Shown here: piece by piece, positions 11,119 through 24,581 of the stretch
Numbering within the stretch: position 1 is the first letter of the stretch
Layout of the letters: each line of letters opens with the position of its first letter
From: Neelides folsomi
Lineage: Eukaryota; Arthropoda; Collembola; Neelipleona; Neelidae
DNA: 64,000 bases
Assembly (NCBI GenBank): GCA_034687125.1
Contig: JAQGBZ010000031.1
Span: 186,001-250,000, forward strand
Direction of reading: 5' to 3'
Position numbers and translations under genes: made by a program
Notes under the pieces: model-generated
Seen by the model: the letters and a program-made list of their open reading frames with translations, nothing else
The model's database searches: none
What the model was told of the DNA's origin: nothing

Positions 11119-12820
11119 ACAATTAACTTCTATGTTCACTTAATAATTTGGTAAAACCGCATTTGATGATTATGTTTTTCCTTTGTTGACAATTATTGTT
11201 GTACCAAAATGATGTATGTATGTATGAATAATAATAATAATTTTAAAAATGGTTACATTCACATTCTGTAGGAGCCGAGTAAAATGGGTTGAATTGCGGA
11301 AGGCGAAATTCATTTAACCATGGATGTATTGAGGAAAATTTCTACTTTCCAGTACAATGAGCCGTCAATGTTGTGACTTTATGTTAGAATTTATAAAAAT
11401 TGAAAGCTACATATTATTTACAAACTATAATTGTGATCCTAAATCTTAATAAATTTCTCGGCAAATGTAAACATCAATTTTAAGCTCAATTTTCTTTTTT
11501 TATTTACACATAACAATATATAGGCAATTCTATAGATTAAATAATTAAATGAAAACATTTCGCATATTACGCAATTTTTTATTCGGAAGTGTCAACGTAC
11601 TTGACGCCTTCTCCCAATTGAACTCATCTTTCAACGAAAAACACGTCTCGATGATTTCTTCTCAAATGAACCGTGAAACTCTACTAACACTAAAAGTAAA
11701 GTTTCACAAGAATGATTTTCACTCCCTTCGTTGCTGTTCTTAAATATTAAAGGAGTTCAAGGGACGTGTGGGGCATTACACTTTTACAAATGACGCTCCA
11801 CACGAACTTTTCTTAACTAATTGATATTACTAATTAACCGTAAAGTGATATAAGGCTTTCGCATTGTGAGAAAGCATTGCTCAATTTCAACTATACATTT
11901 TATTAAGATCATCTTGAACAAAAAATTAACGCATAGAAAATTAAGTTTGTCAGCGAAAAGTTGCGAATACATTAATACTTATTTATGCCATTAAAATGTT
12001 TTAACTTGCCCAATTAAATATTGGTAACTTTGTATGAGTGTGGGAGTAATGAATATGAGGTTATATGGTTTAATTTAAAGTTTAAATGGGTTTATTTTTA
12101 TTATAAAAATCACATCTTGCAGATCATGAATTACTACAGTACTTTGTACTAACTCATACATTTGTTAGGTAAGTACCTAAAATTAAAATAAGTAAATAGA
12201 GAAGGCACGAGTATGTTATTGATCTAAAAGTTATAATACAAATACAGATACCTAGAAGATTACAATTACGCTAAACCATTATCATTACTTGGATTATGTG
12301 TTATTACATTATAACATAACATATGTATGTAATTTATGTATTAATTTATGACTATTGATATACTTAATATGAGTTTTTTTAATTTCAGATTCTTTAATAT
12401 AAACACAAAACAAAATAGTATATTTTTACTAAAACAATAAAAAATGAGACCACTTTGTATCTTACTATGAAGTGGAAAACTCTTTTTTTTTCTATAAAGG
12501 AAATAGGAAATTACCTACATAAATACATAAATGCAAAGCTTCATGAACTAAATCACATAATTGCATAAAACTTGAATAAGCTAGCATTTGCATAAGTGCA
12601 TTGCATATCTAGCTTAATATGTATAATTATTTTTATAGTAATCATCATCTAATAAACTACAATGCAATTGGAAGTAATTGGAAGAGCATTGTATTAAAAA
12701 CCTTTACTGTGAATTGTAAAATAATTTGAACTATGACAAATTATTAATTGGATAATTTATAAAATTAAAGAGATCGTTTTGATTTTAGCAAGTGGTTACT
12801 TATTAATAATGTCTTGTTAT
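11119..12820. other. AT-rich intergenic gap
   Basis: This is the 3' flank of glycine-rich gene B meeting the 3' flank of the MFS transporter. A 64-codon ORF at 11549-11743 has no supporting splice sites or recognisable protein. I see no gene here. Confidence 0.5.
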
Positions 12821-14794
12821 TTAAACCTTTGGCGAAACGACAAATGTCCTCCTGTGTAAAATTGATCTTCCAAGTTTGATCGGAGCTTTAATGAAATTCC
12901 TATCCTTTTCTGTCTGCTTAACAAAAAGCAAAGCCATCCATCCAATACAAACAACAACCAAAATCCACCAAGAGTTGACATTGTAAGGAAAAGGATCGTC
13001 GACCTCCAGCCCTTTTTTGACCTTATTAAACACTTCAGTAAAAACGAGACCTCCGATGACCCCAGCTGAACTCCAACCAGTCAACATAATCCCATGACAC
13101 GCTCCAATATTCTTTGGCCCAAATTTATCGGTTAAAAAAGCAGGAATGACTCCAAACCCTGCACCGTAACATGCAGACAAAATCCACATCACTGCAAGAA
13201 ACGCTGGATAAACTTTATGGTCAGTAATTGTAGAAAAAATGGCTAAAATCACAACTTGTAAGCTCAACATAATAAAATAACAATTTTTCCTTCCGACGAA
13301 ATCCGACGCTATTGAGAAAATCAGCCGACCGCCGAGATTCAAACCGCCGTTTATTGAAACGACGGTCGCGGCTTCTTCCGCCGTTCTTGTGAAAATGTCC
13401 TGCACCATGTTTGACAGTCTTGAGATGACGACGAGGCCGAAGATGACGTTGGCAAAGAACATGATATACATTAAACGGAAGTCTCGTGATGTAATTGCTT
13501 CAATGAGGGAGATTTCTTTCTTTTCCTCTTCAATTACTTCACCTTCGTCTGTCACTCGCTTTTGATCTGAGGTCATCCCATGCACTGAGAAGTCAGGTGG
13601 AGGAATTCTCAACACGAGAGCAGAAAGAACCATTAATGTAAAATAACACGATCCAAGAATCACGAACATTAAGGGAAGCCCAACTATAAGGAAAAGTAAT
13701 CCAAATAAAATATTATTTATTGGATAATTAATTACCTAATTACGTTAATAAAACAGGTGTTCAATTTTTATTGGCTCAATAAAGTATTGGCTTATTTGAG
13801 ATACCTTCATTAATTAGTGGAATTTGTACTTTTGCGATTGCAATCGACCCTGCACCAAATCCACATACTGCAAATCCTGAAGCAAGTCCTCGTTTATCCG
13901 GGAACCACTTCTGAAGAGCGGAGACTGGCGAAATGTAACATAGTCCAATGGCAAATCCACATATGAGTCCATAGCCGATATACACCAACCAGATAATTTT
14001 GAGATAAAGTGCCAGAGCTGTGACAAGATTCCCGAGGAAGAAAAGACAAGTTCCAGTAAGAGCTGCCACACGTGGACCACGACGTTCCAACCACGGACCC
14101 ATCAATGCTGCCGAACTCCCCAGTAATCCAACAGCAATGTAAAATGCAATTGGGGCCATTCCTTCATTATGACCATAAATGAGATTGTCGATGGGTTTGT
14201 TGAGGACGCTCCAAGCGTAGAGAGATCCGCAGCAGAATTGAATCACAACAGCAGCCGGGAGAAGAAACCAACGGCTGAATTTTAAATTGCCTATAAGGAA
14301 TTTCTCACTTTCGATCGCAGCTTTGGAACGTTCCGGAGCAACCACACTATAAATTTCAAATTAAAAGTTAATGCCAATTTTAATGAAATTCGGTTACTGA
14401 ATAAAAAGATATCACTCATTAAAAATATGTATTCATAGACCTAGGGCCCACATTGTACATTAAAGTTTATTAGAGTTTAACATTCAGTTAACAAATAAAT
14501 GTTCATTTTAATTAAAAATGTTAAAATTACCTGTAATGTGCTTGGATAAGACGAATCAATCTGTTGGTTTGTTGGACTTTTCCACTTTCTGCATCTTTTT
14601 CTCCACCTCCTCCTGTTTTTTCATCATTTATTCCTAAAAGTGAGGTTGTGAAGTTATCGGTAATTTATTTATAATTTTTACTTTAAATGTACGAATACAA
14701 GTAGTAGGTATGTGAAAATAATTCTGATATATTTATAATGTGAAGCTTACTAGGTATGCATGTTATTAATATTACCTTTTTTATTCGATTCCAT
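12821..14794 (-). CDS. OFA-type MFS transporter (monocarboxylate/oxalate-like)
   Basis: Four exons: 14794-14776, 14633-14531, 14346-13805 and 13683-12821, 508 aa. After a hydrophilic N-terminus of about 50 residues come about twelve hydrophobic segments in two halves, split by a charged loop (about residues 240-280, DQKRVTDEGEVIEEEKKE). Signatures include FCCGSLYAWSVL in TM1 and GPWLERRGPR between TM2 and TM3, the MFS motif A position. FGVIPAFLTDKFGPKNIG in the second half is typical of the oxalate:formate antiporter (OFA) subfamily. Some invertebrate members are labelled apicoplast pyruvate carrier-like in databases. Probable role: plasma-membrane or organelle carrier of small organic acids; the substrate cannot be told from sequence. 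A distant untranslated exon may lie at 15778-15864. Confidence 0.85.
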
Positions 14795-17700
14795 TTTGGA
14801 ATGTCAATACTGAAAGGTTGAACAAGAAACTTTTCTTAACGTTGAAAATGAAGTGTAAATGGTGAGTTTGAATGTTTAATTATTCTCAGACTCGATGCTT
14901 GATTTGTTAAGATTGCCTCTCTTTATGAAATGTTGTTTATGCTTGATCTTTAATTTCAATAATTTGTCTGAAACATGCAATCAGTATCGCTTTCATTTCC
15001 TTTAAGCAATTATAAAAAATGTAAATCAATATACATACATAGAATAGAGTAGTAGTAGTAAGGTATGTATTAAGATTAAGATAGTTAACTATAAAGTTAA
15101 AGGTACGTCTAACAATAAGTTGAGCTATTGTTACACTATCACAATCACATCACAAACATGTTGTATTCAAATTGAATTCTTACCTATTACAACAATTTAC
15201 AAGTATTTGTTGACTATTTTACTTATTTTGTATACAGAGAGATTGCTCTAAAATTATTTGTATACGAGAGTACATTGCATTATATGCAATTTATGCAGGT
15301 ATGCAAATAATTTTGAAGGATAAATCAATTATTCATGGCAATCTTTCTGGATAACTTTAACCTTCACAAAGATGAACTTAACAAAAACGCGAATATAAAA
15401 GAATCAAAATGTTGATTTGGGTTTAATAAGAAGTCACCTCACTTTTACTAAGAGAAAACAATTTGGTTTATTTCGAGAGTAATCGATTGACTGATGTGTA
15501 CAATAATAATGTGTCGTTGAAATATTTCTTGGAACGTGAATGTAATTGATGTCTCCCAATCACCTGCTATTTCACAAATATTGCAGATCCTTTGTAGCAA
15601 TGATAATTACGGTATGCACGTGTGTGTTGAATAGTATATACATAATATGAAAGTATATGAATGCTATTCTTATTATTCCTTTAAACGAGGGAAGCATCAT
15701 GCGGGGTGGCCTTGGTATCGCCTCCCCTTCATTTGGTCATAAATAAAGAGTCGTTGATTGGAAATAACTTGACCTACCTTGTAAATTCTAAATATCCACA
15801 GCAAAACATTCCCAAATGGATCGTCACACACACTAAGCAAAGTAATGCCAAACGCAGACCCCATATCTAATTCCTTCTTCCGTGTATAAATACATAACTA
15901 ACTATTTACATAGTGCAAAATGTAATGTCAGTCTAATTATCAACACAAAAGTAATATTTAATAAAGGCAAAACCACGGCATGGAATTGAAATAAAACCTT
16001 TTGAAAACAAAGGAAGATGTGGCTTGAATTTTATTTATTAATCAAAAACTTACTTTGTTCGCTTTATGGAAATTTTTAACCTAAATATTCATTCCTTTAT
16101 AAATGAATTTAAATTAATAGTAAGTATTAGTAATTAAATAACATTTGTATAAAAAAGCTAATCTAATACAATATGCTTGGACAATGTGTATCTGTATAAG
16201 TGCTTTACTATTAGATGTTTTAGCATAGCAGGATTCACCATTATATAGTGAATTGGTGAATCAGATTCTTAAAATGTTGCCCTTGATATTTTTTTGCACG
16301 GTACATTACAAAAATAATAATTATTAGAAAGCCTGTCAAGCATTTAGGAAAGTAATTAAGTGACTTTCATAAGAATGATATGAATGAATTAAAATATTAA
16401 TTTAGAGATGGTGGAGAGTTATATAAGTATAAGTAAAAAAGAGAACAAGAGGAGTTATATAGTCAAATTGAATTTATTCGTTCAAGTATTTTGAATGAGT
16501 ACATTGGTGTGAAATGAAAAAAGGTTGAGACTGTTGAATAAAAAAATGATATTTTCTCAACAAGTCTTCCATTGGTGAGTTGACTCTTTCTTTGACAAAA
16601 AATTATTAAATAAGTAGATTACAGGTAACACTTTTATAAAAGAACAAATAACGTTTAAGTATATCTATTTATTAATAAAAGAACATTGAGAAAATACTCA
16701 ATTGCTCCAATAAATTAAAATTATTATTAAAATGTGTTAAATACTTACACGATTACATTCAATGAAATTTAAAACACTGACATTACTTTTGGTTAGCGTA
16801 ATATCCAAGCGGATGATCACAAAGAAATGATTTAGTAATTTATATTTGCGAATCACTGCATCAGCAATTGTGCAAATAATATCTTCTAAATATTTATGGA
16901 ATTCATAGGGCAAATTCCCAATTGACTAACAAGGAATGATTAGAGAAAATCAAAATGATACAATTGGCTTAAAAAAGGTAATTTTAGGAATTTGTTATAC
17001 AATTTTCAAAATTATATGTTTTCATATTGGTAAAAATCTATTAACTATTTACTGTACTAAAGTGTATTAAATTCTCACTATTTTAATCCACAATTTAATT
17101 ATCTGGAAATTGATATTTTTACGAATTGATATTTTGTTTACTGGATGAGGTATGTAATTAGCATTAAGTAATATGTTCATATCACATGGGCATTTAATGA
17201 CAAATAAATATCGTTTTTATAGATTATCATTTCTCTTTCCGAGACTCCCTTCATTTTTAGCTACTTAAAAGCTGAACGTTTTTTTTAAAACTCGCGTTTC
17301 TCCTTGTGCTCAAAATGGCTTTCTCTCATTGTCTCGTATAGTTCAACTAATGATAATTGGATAATCCTATTTAAATATACATCCATTCTCAGCATCACAT
17401 TTATGGTTAAAGTAGGTTATTAAACTCACACGGTTTCTTCGTAGCACACTGGCGTATATGTATAGATTCCCATAGTTTAGAGAAAAAGGTGACCATGTAG
17501 CGTTAATACAAATATTTAATCTTAAACTCCACTACTCTACATGTTCATAATTAAATAAAAAGCCAAGGAATGTCAAAGTTGAAGGTCTAAAAGTATTTTG
17601 TTAATAAATGTGCAAATATCCACTTTTTAAAATTAGCTTTAAGGCTTTCGTAGCTTATTATCATTTATCGTATTAGATACAAAGGTTGCTTGCATATTAG

Positions 17701-17937
17701 TTTGAAAGAAATAAAGAATCTTGAAGAAATGTTTATGAGGAAAAGAAATGATGTTTTAATTGCAACATCAGTTCTTAATTTAGGAATTATATCTTAATTT
17801 TTAATTTAAAAGCTTCATAGCTCATTTTAAATATATTAGTACAAATTCTCAAATCTAATGTACATTTTGTGCGGATGGAATTCTGAATTAAATTAAAAGA
17901 TGTAAAATAAATTCTAGCAATGTCCCTTGATTTTTAG
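14795..17937. other. 3.1-kb AT-rich gap upstream of the transporter
   Basis: The only exon-like piece is the minus-strand segment at 15778-15864. The rest is AT-rich with short runs such as an AGT repeat near 15050. It probably contains the promoter of the MFS gene and the 3' flank of ceramide synthase. Confidence 0.45.
15778..15864 (-). other. Candidate 5' exon with a short upstream ORF
   Basis: On the minus strand an ATG at 15864 opens 29 codons ending exactly at a strong donor (AAG|GTAGGT). A TATA-like TTTATACAC lies about 30 bp upstream of the ATG. If spliced to the acceptor just before the MFS start (CTTTCAG, about 14814), the frame hits a stop two codons later. It would then be a 5' leader with an upstream ORF rather than protein-coding sequence of the transporter. 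Confidence 0.3.
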
Positions 17938-20506
17938 TTAACTTTCCTTTTCCTCTTTTGTTCTTTGCTCATCTTCAAGCTCCAAATCTGCTTCGTCTGA
18001 CGAGCTCCGAGAATCCTTTTCAAGCTAAAAATTAATATATATTAACCCATTTATTAAAATTAGAAATATAATACTTATTGACAAAACCAAACTAATCATT
18101 ATATGAATTGACGGAAAGAACTGCGTATCCAATTTCGAGCTAATTTTAATAAATCGTAACCTTGCCTAAATTTGAAGAATTAAAAATACTAGCAGTATAA
18201 GTTATTACAAAACACAAAATGACAAAAAAATATAAATAATATTTAAATAGTATAAATGAACAGTTTATAGTTTCTTTAAAAGTGTATACCTAGTTATTAT
18301 AATGCATTTGCGCTGCCAATACCTGAGAGTTTAAAACTCAATATTGAAAATGCATGTGGGGCCGAGGAAACGCTTGTGCTATTTTTCTTATAAGGCCCAG
18401 CTTGGCATTTTTAATAATGCGCTTTAAACTCAAGGATATTCGTAGTGTGAATGCATTATAAGTTAAAGAGTTAATTAAAATTGATAATTAATAACTACTA
18501 CATAACAGAAACGAGAGATTGTCGAAATTCCAAAATGATCTCTTTTAAGTAGATACGAAAAAGAAGTAAAAGTTGTTTGGGATCTTGACCGATCTTGTGT
18601 CAACTTTTGCAGGAAACTCCACATAATCATTTCTGTATTAATGCCCAAGACCCTTTTCAACTTGTCCCCTTTTACTAAACAACTAAGAAATATTCACGAC
18701 TTTTTTTCGATGGAGATTAATGGAATTTAATAAACTTATAGATACTTTAATGGCCATTCTAATATTTGTTAAAAAAACTAATTAGCTGAATAATTATGTA
18801 GAAAATAATTGTAATGTGAGAGTCTTAGAGAGTCATATAAAAGAGAACAAAATTTCAATCTCATCAATTCAACTCGTGCGTACAAAATGGGAATTTCAAA
18901 AACCATATATACAAGATAAAATTCAAAATTTGTTTATTTGTTGTTATTTTTGAATTTGAACAAAATTGGATACGCTGTTCTTCTTTCCGTCCAGCCATAT
19001 TATAAATAATGTATTTAAAAAAGTTGACTTACGGATCCTTGTGTTATGGCTTTATAAACTGCCTGGACAAGAAGCGAAGTCCAAAAGACATGAAGACAAA
19101 GAAGTGAGAGAAGCATGAAGTTCAATACAAGGCCAGGGACAATCCCGCTAACCCGATATCCTTCAGTAATAGTGCTAAATAAAACATTAATAATTAATTA
19201 ATAATTAAAACTAGCTTAAATGAAACTAGCTTTAATTATTAAACATCATTAATTAATCAAAAGTCAACACAAACCTTCTAATGATGTAAAGAGGGAAGAC
19301 GCCGACTCTTGTAAAAATCCACAAGAAAGTGAAAGTGGCAAAGAGGAAGTTGCAGAGTCGATGGAACTCGGCATATTTGGCCATTTTGGCGAGCTCCATG
19401 AACACGTCGGCAATGTCATGGAGAAGCAACACTAGGCTTCCGATTTTCCACAAATTCGTCGTCCATGAGAATCCCAAGAGAAAGATGGTCACCACGTGGT
19501 GGGCAAACATTTGCCAAAAATCCTTTCGCTTCACATCCGAAAACTGTGAGAAAGCGAGGGACCAATAGAAGCTAGAGCTGAACATGTAATACCACCAAAC
19601 GTCAGCACTCAGATTCTAGAAAACCCCATAAGTAATTTATTAATTTATTTCATTTCTTAATAAAAAATATTATCATTTAACTTAAATAAAGATAATTAAA
19701 TTTTAAGGTAAACAGAGTGAATTTACATGATGTGGATAATTCTCGTAGCATTTTGATATGTTCCAGAACCAGGGTTTGTCCCACAGCATGTAAACTCCAT
19801 ACCAGAGACTGAATGTGTAATAACTCAAACGCCAGCTAAAGACAATAAATATTTTTATTTTTAAATGTTTGTACTTTATTTTACATATTAGATTTGCATC
19901 CACTAAAAAGATGCTTTATAAATTAAATCAAGTACCCGCATTCGGTGAATTTGTCCAAAGTTGTAGGCTTGTCCCGAATGAGTCTTCGTCTCAGCCATCT
20001 TTCCACTTCCCGAACTTCCAAATCCAATTTCTTAGCAAGTAATTCAATTTCTTTTGATGAAAGTTTGTGAGGAAGACGGAATGCCGATTCGAGTTCTTTT
20101 TCATGCGGCCCTTGCTCTTGTAACCGAAATTTCTTTACGTTCTTCACTCCGAGATGAAGACCAATAGTTTGATAAATATACCTTTAATAACAATTTAGAT
20201 AATAACAATTAAAATCATTAAACCATGAATTAAATGTAATAAAGTAATAATTATGCATTTACACAATTGAGCTCAAACTATAATATAAGTATAATGGTTA
20301 AATAAAAGCTATTTGGATTAATAATTTGCTCACTTTTCAATGAATTGGCGAATAAAAATGAATCCAACGGCCATTGGAATCGGATAAAGAAGATCTTCAA
20401 ATTTGGCATAATTGACTTTGCCATTGGGCTTTAAATCTTCCCAGTCGATTCCTTCCGGTAACCAATATTGAGGATTCCAAAACCATGCACAAACTTCTGC
20501 AATCAT
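17938..20506 (-). CDS. Ceramide synthase (LAG1/CerS family)
   Basis: Six exons, 20506-20334, 20181-19936, 19835-19727, 19615-19275, 19174-19033 and 18024-17938, give 365 aa, normal for CerS. The enzyme joins a fatty acyl-CoA to a sphingoid base in the ER membrane. An N-terminal membrane segment is followed by a homeobox-like stretch (LPHKLSSKEIELLAKKLDLE, about residues 85-115). The Lag1p region has WDKPWFW, WWYYMFSSSFYWSLAFSQ and the catalytic LLLHDIADVFMELAK with its His-Asp. The C-terminal tail is acidic with serines (DSRSSSDEADLELEDEQ), like the CK2-phosphorylated tail of animal enzymes. The last intron (about 1 kb) is unusually long for this window. A donor-like site near 21785 suggests a 5' untranslated exon there. 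Confidence 0.95.
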
Positions 20507-23500
20507 CTTGGCAAGTCTTTTAGTCTTCCAGCCCTGAAATCCAAAAAGGAAATGGGTTTAAAAACAAGTTGAGTTTGGGGAAGTCAAAAGCCCTCCAGGA
20601 TTTGTTGGATCTTTCTTGCTTAAATATTTCATTTATCTTCTACTTGATTCATAGGTGAACTTATGGAAAGAAAAGCAAACACTCTTAATGTCCCATCACA
20701 ATCATGTCGACAAGCGGAGAGAGTGAAGTGTAAATATTTAGTTTAACACTCAATTCCTGCCTCTGCTTAATTCCCTATTAACTAACTTTAAATAAAATGT
20801 AAAATCCCGGATTTTGTTCACTAAAAATAAATGGAGGTCCGCCTACACATTTCCATAGTTTATAACTCCACTTGCACTCTTATAAAATAATATTATTAAA
20901 CATGGTTAATTAATTTGTTAATGCCTATATAAATAACATTTAACTGAAATTAAAATCGTCTTTGAATGAAATTCAGCGTAATCTCTTTCTCGATTTCTCT
21001 TTACACAAGTTTAGATATAAGAACTTTTAAAAAAATGTTGAAGAAGTGCTGGGTCAAATAAGTTCATGTCGTGGTTGAACCCGGAGCGAATGTCATGTTT
21101 AAAATGCTCACAGAAGAGATAGGAGGAATTAAATTAAATATGAAAGAACTTTTACAATATTAATTAGCAGCAAATATTAGATAGGGGTTTACTAAAAGGT
21201 CGCCTTATAAAATAACATTTGAAGTTTGTTGAATTAAAAAAGAGGAGTTTGTAAGCGAATTGGAAATTATTTACTTCTCATTCCAAACCCGAATATTAAA
21301 CAACTCCCGAACACGCAAAGAGTAACATATTAAAACAGTTTTCCAATTAATAATATAACCCTCGCATTTCCCCCCTCTTATATCTGTATCAATATAATTC
21401 AGTTGAAAATGTTTATACTTTTCAACTGGGTTTATGATTATCTTATTTCTAGTACTGATATGTTCTGTATGTTTTTGCCGTCAATTAACCTTCAAGAAAG
21501 ACGACATTAATAAAAGAAAAATTAATTTAAATAGAAAATATCAATTGGTTATATGAAAATTAATACTTAATATTTCAAAACAAACTATGTATATAATTTG
21601 TATTAATATAATATTTATATTAAAACAATAATAGCAATAGCTTCGTTTAATTTAATTATTAAAAAGAATTTTAATAGTTTATTGTTGAATTATTTTATAG
21701 GATTTTATTTTATTATATTTTGTTATAGCGTTTGTAATTATTTTACATTTTGTGTAATAATTGTTCGAAAAAATTGTAATTTACCTTTGGAGTCCTTTAG
21801 AATGAAGTGAATCAGAATGACATTTGTTGAGTATTGAAGTAAGGAATTAGGAAAAGGGTTAAAATAATATCAGGGTCGTTGAGGAGCGGACCATTTGTGA
21901 CGATTTGCTATACTCAATGGGAGTTGTGGTGAATCTGACAAGTGAGCGTTGGAGTGTGAAGACTCGTCGTGGTGGTCAATTAAAACTTGAGGGACTTGGG
22001 AGGGTTTGATTAAAATCCTCCACTGCCCACCACACAGATAATAAAACCAACAACCAATGTTGGAAAATTATTTCAAATTCAACCCAAGTCCAAATAAATG
22101 TTTCATTAATCACAAAACGAACCAACTTTGCAAAATTGTTAAATTATTATTCTCTATAAAGTATATAATAAAGGTGAAACAATTGTTCAAAGAGTCGAGC
22201 CACTTTTTAATTAAACTTAAACAACCTAATTAAACTCTGATAGTAAAGAGGAAGAGAGTGAGGGTCCGCCCTCATCCGAACTCCGATTCCTCCGAATATT
22301 CCTACGATCCGAATATTCCTCTGACTAATCTCAAAAGATGACAAAAAGATGTTCGCTCTCTTTAGGACCATCTTCTCCACAATATCTCATTGCGCAATTC
22401 CCTCACCTCGTCTCCTTTACCTGCCTTTCTCCCGTGTACATAATAATAATTCATATTCGTTTCATTTGAGAATTTGAGATGTTCCATATTCAACACTTAC
22501 TTCGCATTCCATTTAAAATAAATTCCTCTTACTTTTCCCATTACTACTCCATTTAACTCAATACATTTCTCATGCATTTTTAGAACATTTTTCCATCCAT
22601 TTTCCAAGCTTTTCGCTACTAAAATACTTTTACATGAGCTGAATATTCTGAAGATAAATAAATATTTAGTTTCTTAAATATGTAATAGCCATAGATTTCC
22701 CTATATAAGTAATAGCTTGTATTTATTATGGTGCGGTATATCAAATTGGTATAAGCTATGAAAAATTGCAATGGGAATTTGAGATAGAAAAAGCATTTAG
22801 CATTTGCAGTTTGCATTCCCATGTTGAATATTATAACTCTACATAATTATTTTTATATACCAAAGGCATTTCTTGAACTTTTACATTTACACAACGCGTG
22901 GTTGAAAGAATTCAATTATTCAGTTTGATATCCGCACTCAGCTTTGGATGTTTCTGCATAGAACACTTACCCAAACATTAACTGTATTTAATAACATCCT
23001 TGTGAGACTACACTTCCTATATAAGTATATCAATTTAACAACTGACACGATGAGACTATTATTTAATACTACAAACCCTTTTTATTATACGTAGATTATA
23101 TTTGCTCCATTATTCCGATTAATTCCCATTTTGCCCAAACCTCGTTTTATATTCAAACCCCTTTCCATGCTTTTATTCTTTTTTTTCAAATTGAGGGTTC
23201 TGTAAATATAATACTCCCTATGAAATCTACTTATTGTACTTGTGCATGTAAATTTGTAAATATGATTGAAAATGGTATGAGATTAGAGTATCGATTATGG
23301 TAAAAAGAAAACCAACGATTTTAATACTTTACTTTGGTTCAAATCATTATATTCGTAATTTATTTATTGATTCGTGATTCACATATCGGGAATGAGATCG
23401 CACGGGTCCATTTAGTCAAAAGAGATAATTGAAACAAGCAACTGATATTCTTTATATATAACTTCATTTTATGACATTTCTCATCGCCACACTTGTCATT

Positions 23501-24581
23501 GTCACATTCATTCTGGCAGTATCAATTTATCAATATAGCTTTTTAGCGAGAAAAAACATGAGTTATGGGGGGAAAGATCAATAATGACGAATAAGTGCTT
23601 TAATGATCTTTCAGTTTATCTCCTAATTTAACTGGGGCGTTAAACATTTAATAAATTTAAAAATAAAAAAAACAATTTTCTTTATCTGACATGTGTACAA
23701 GCACATAACAGTTTTTACATTGCGCCATTTAAATTCAATGATCACGTTCATATCATAAATATAATAACACTTATTTTATTAGATAATACTACTGTATATT
23801 GATAATTCAGATAATAAGTACTGCTCTATATTACTAATACTAGTCATACGTGTAAATATGTATTTTTTCATATTTTACTGTCATGTACTTATTATTATTA
23901 TTATCATCTGAATGCTTAATTGATTAAAGCTCAGCATTTAAAGATTGTATATTTTTATAATCTGACTTACTTAAATTACCTTATATAAAAAATACTAACA
24001 TTAAGAGAGTCCATTTTTCATTTCATCATGCATTCGTTCACTCCTTTTCTTTTAGAGCGTAAAAGCAATGCGAAAATAAAGAAAATCGGAAATAATGATG
24101 ATTTATAGGAAAAGACAATTTAGGACGAATTTGAATTTGTAGACAACATAAGCCCATGTTATTTATTATATTTACTTACAAGCTAAATACTCATCGTGTC
24201 AATGACAGATTCATTCTGCGTGCGTAATGAAACATCCGATGTTTGTTCAATTAATTACATGATATCCCCAGTAATATCACGCTCTACATTAGTGACAATA
24301 CTTACAAATAATAAATACACAAACACATGTAACTTTATATAGCGTTATCTAGAGTATTTGGAAATGCTCGTACATGTATAAAATATGAATATAATGGAAA
24401 TTCTTAATTGAGTATTTAAACATAATATACCTTATTTACCATTTTATTCGAACTTGGTATTATATTATTTTCACAACTAATAATTGTACACAACTAAAAA
24501 TACATTTTTAAAATATTTATGATATATGGTAAATGTAGATTGATATCAATTAATAAGTACAAAAATTATTTAAAATCACTT
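20507..24581. other. 4-kb intergenic gap
   Basis: This is the largest gap in the window. On the minus strand, 21785-22030 is less AT-rich and ends in a donor-like AAAG|GTAAAT, so it may be the first untranslated exon of ceramide synthase. At 22280-22325 TCCGAATATTCCT occurs twice about 20 bp apart. No protein-coding exon chain is visible on either strand. Confidence 0.4.

Noticed and set aside
11549-11743. 64-codon plus-strand ORF in the gap before the MFS gene
   Set aside because: No family resemblance, no supporting promoter or splice sites.
18475-18660. 61-codon minus-strand ORF inside the long ceramide synthase intron
   Set aside because: The flanking exons already join in phase to a complete conserved C-terminus; no homology in the ORF.
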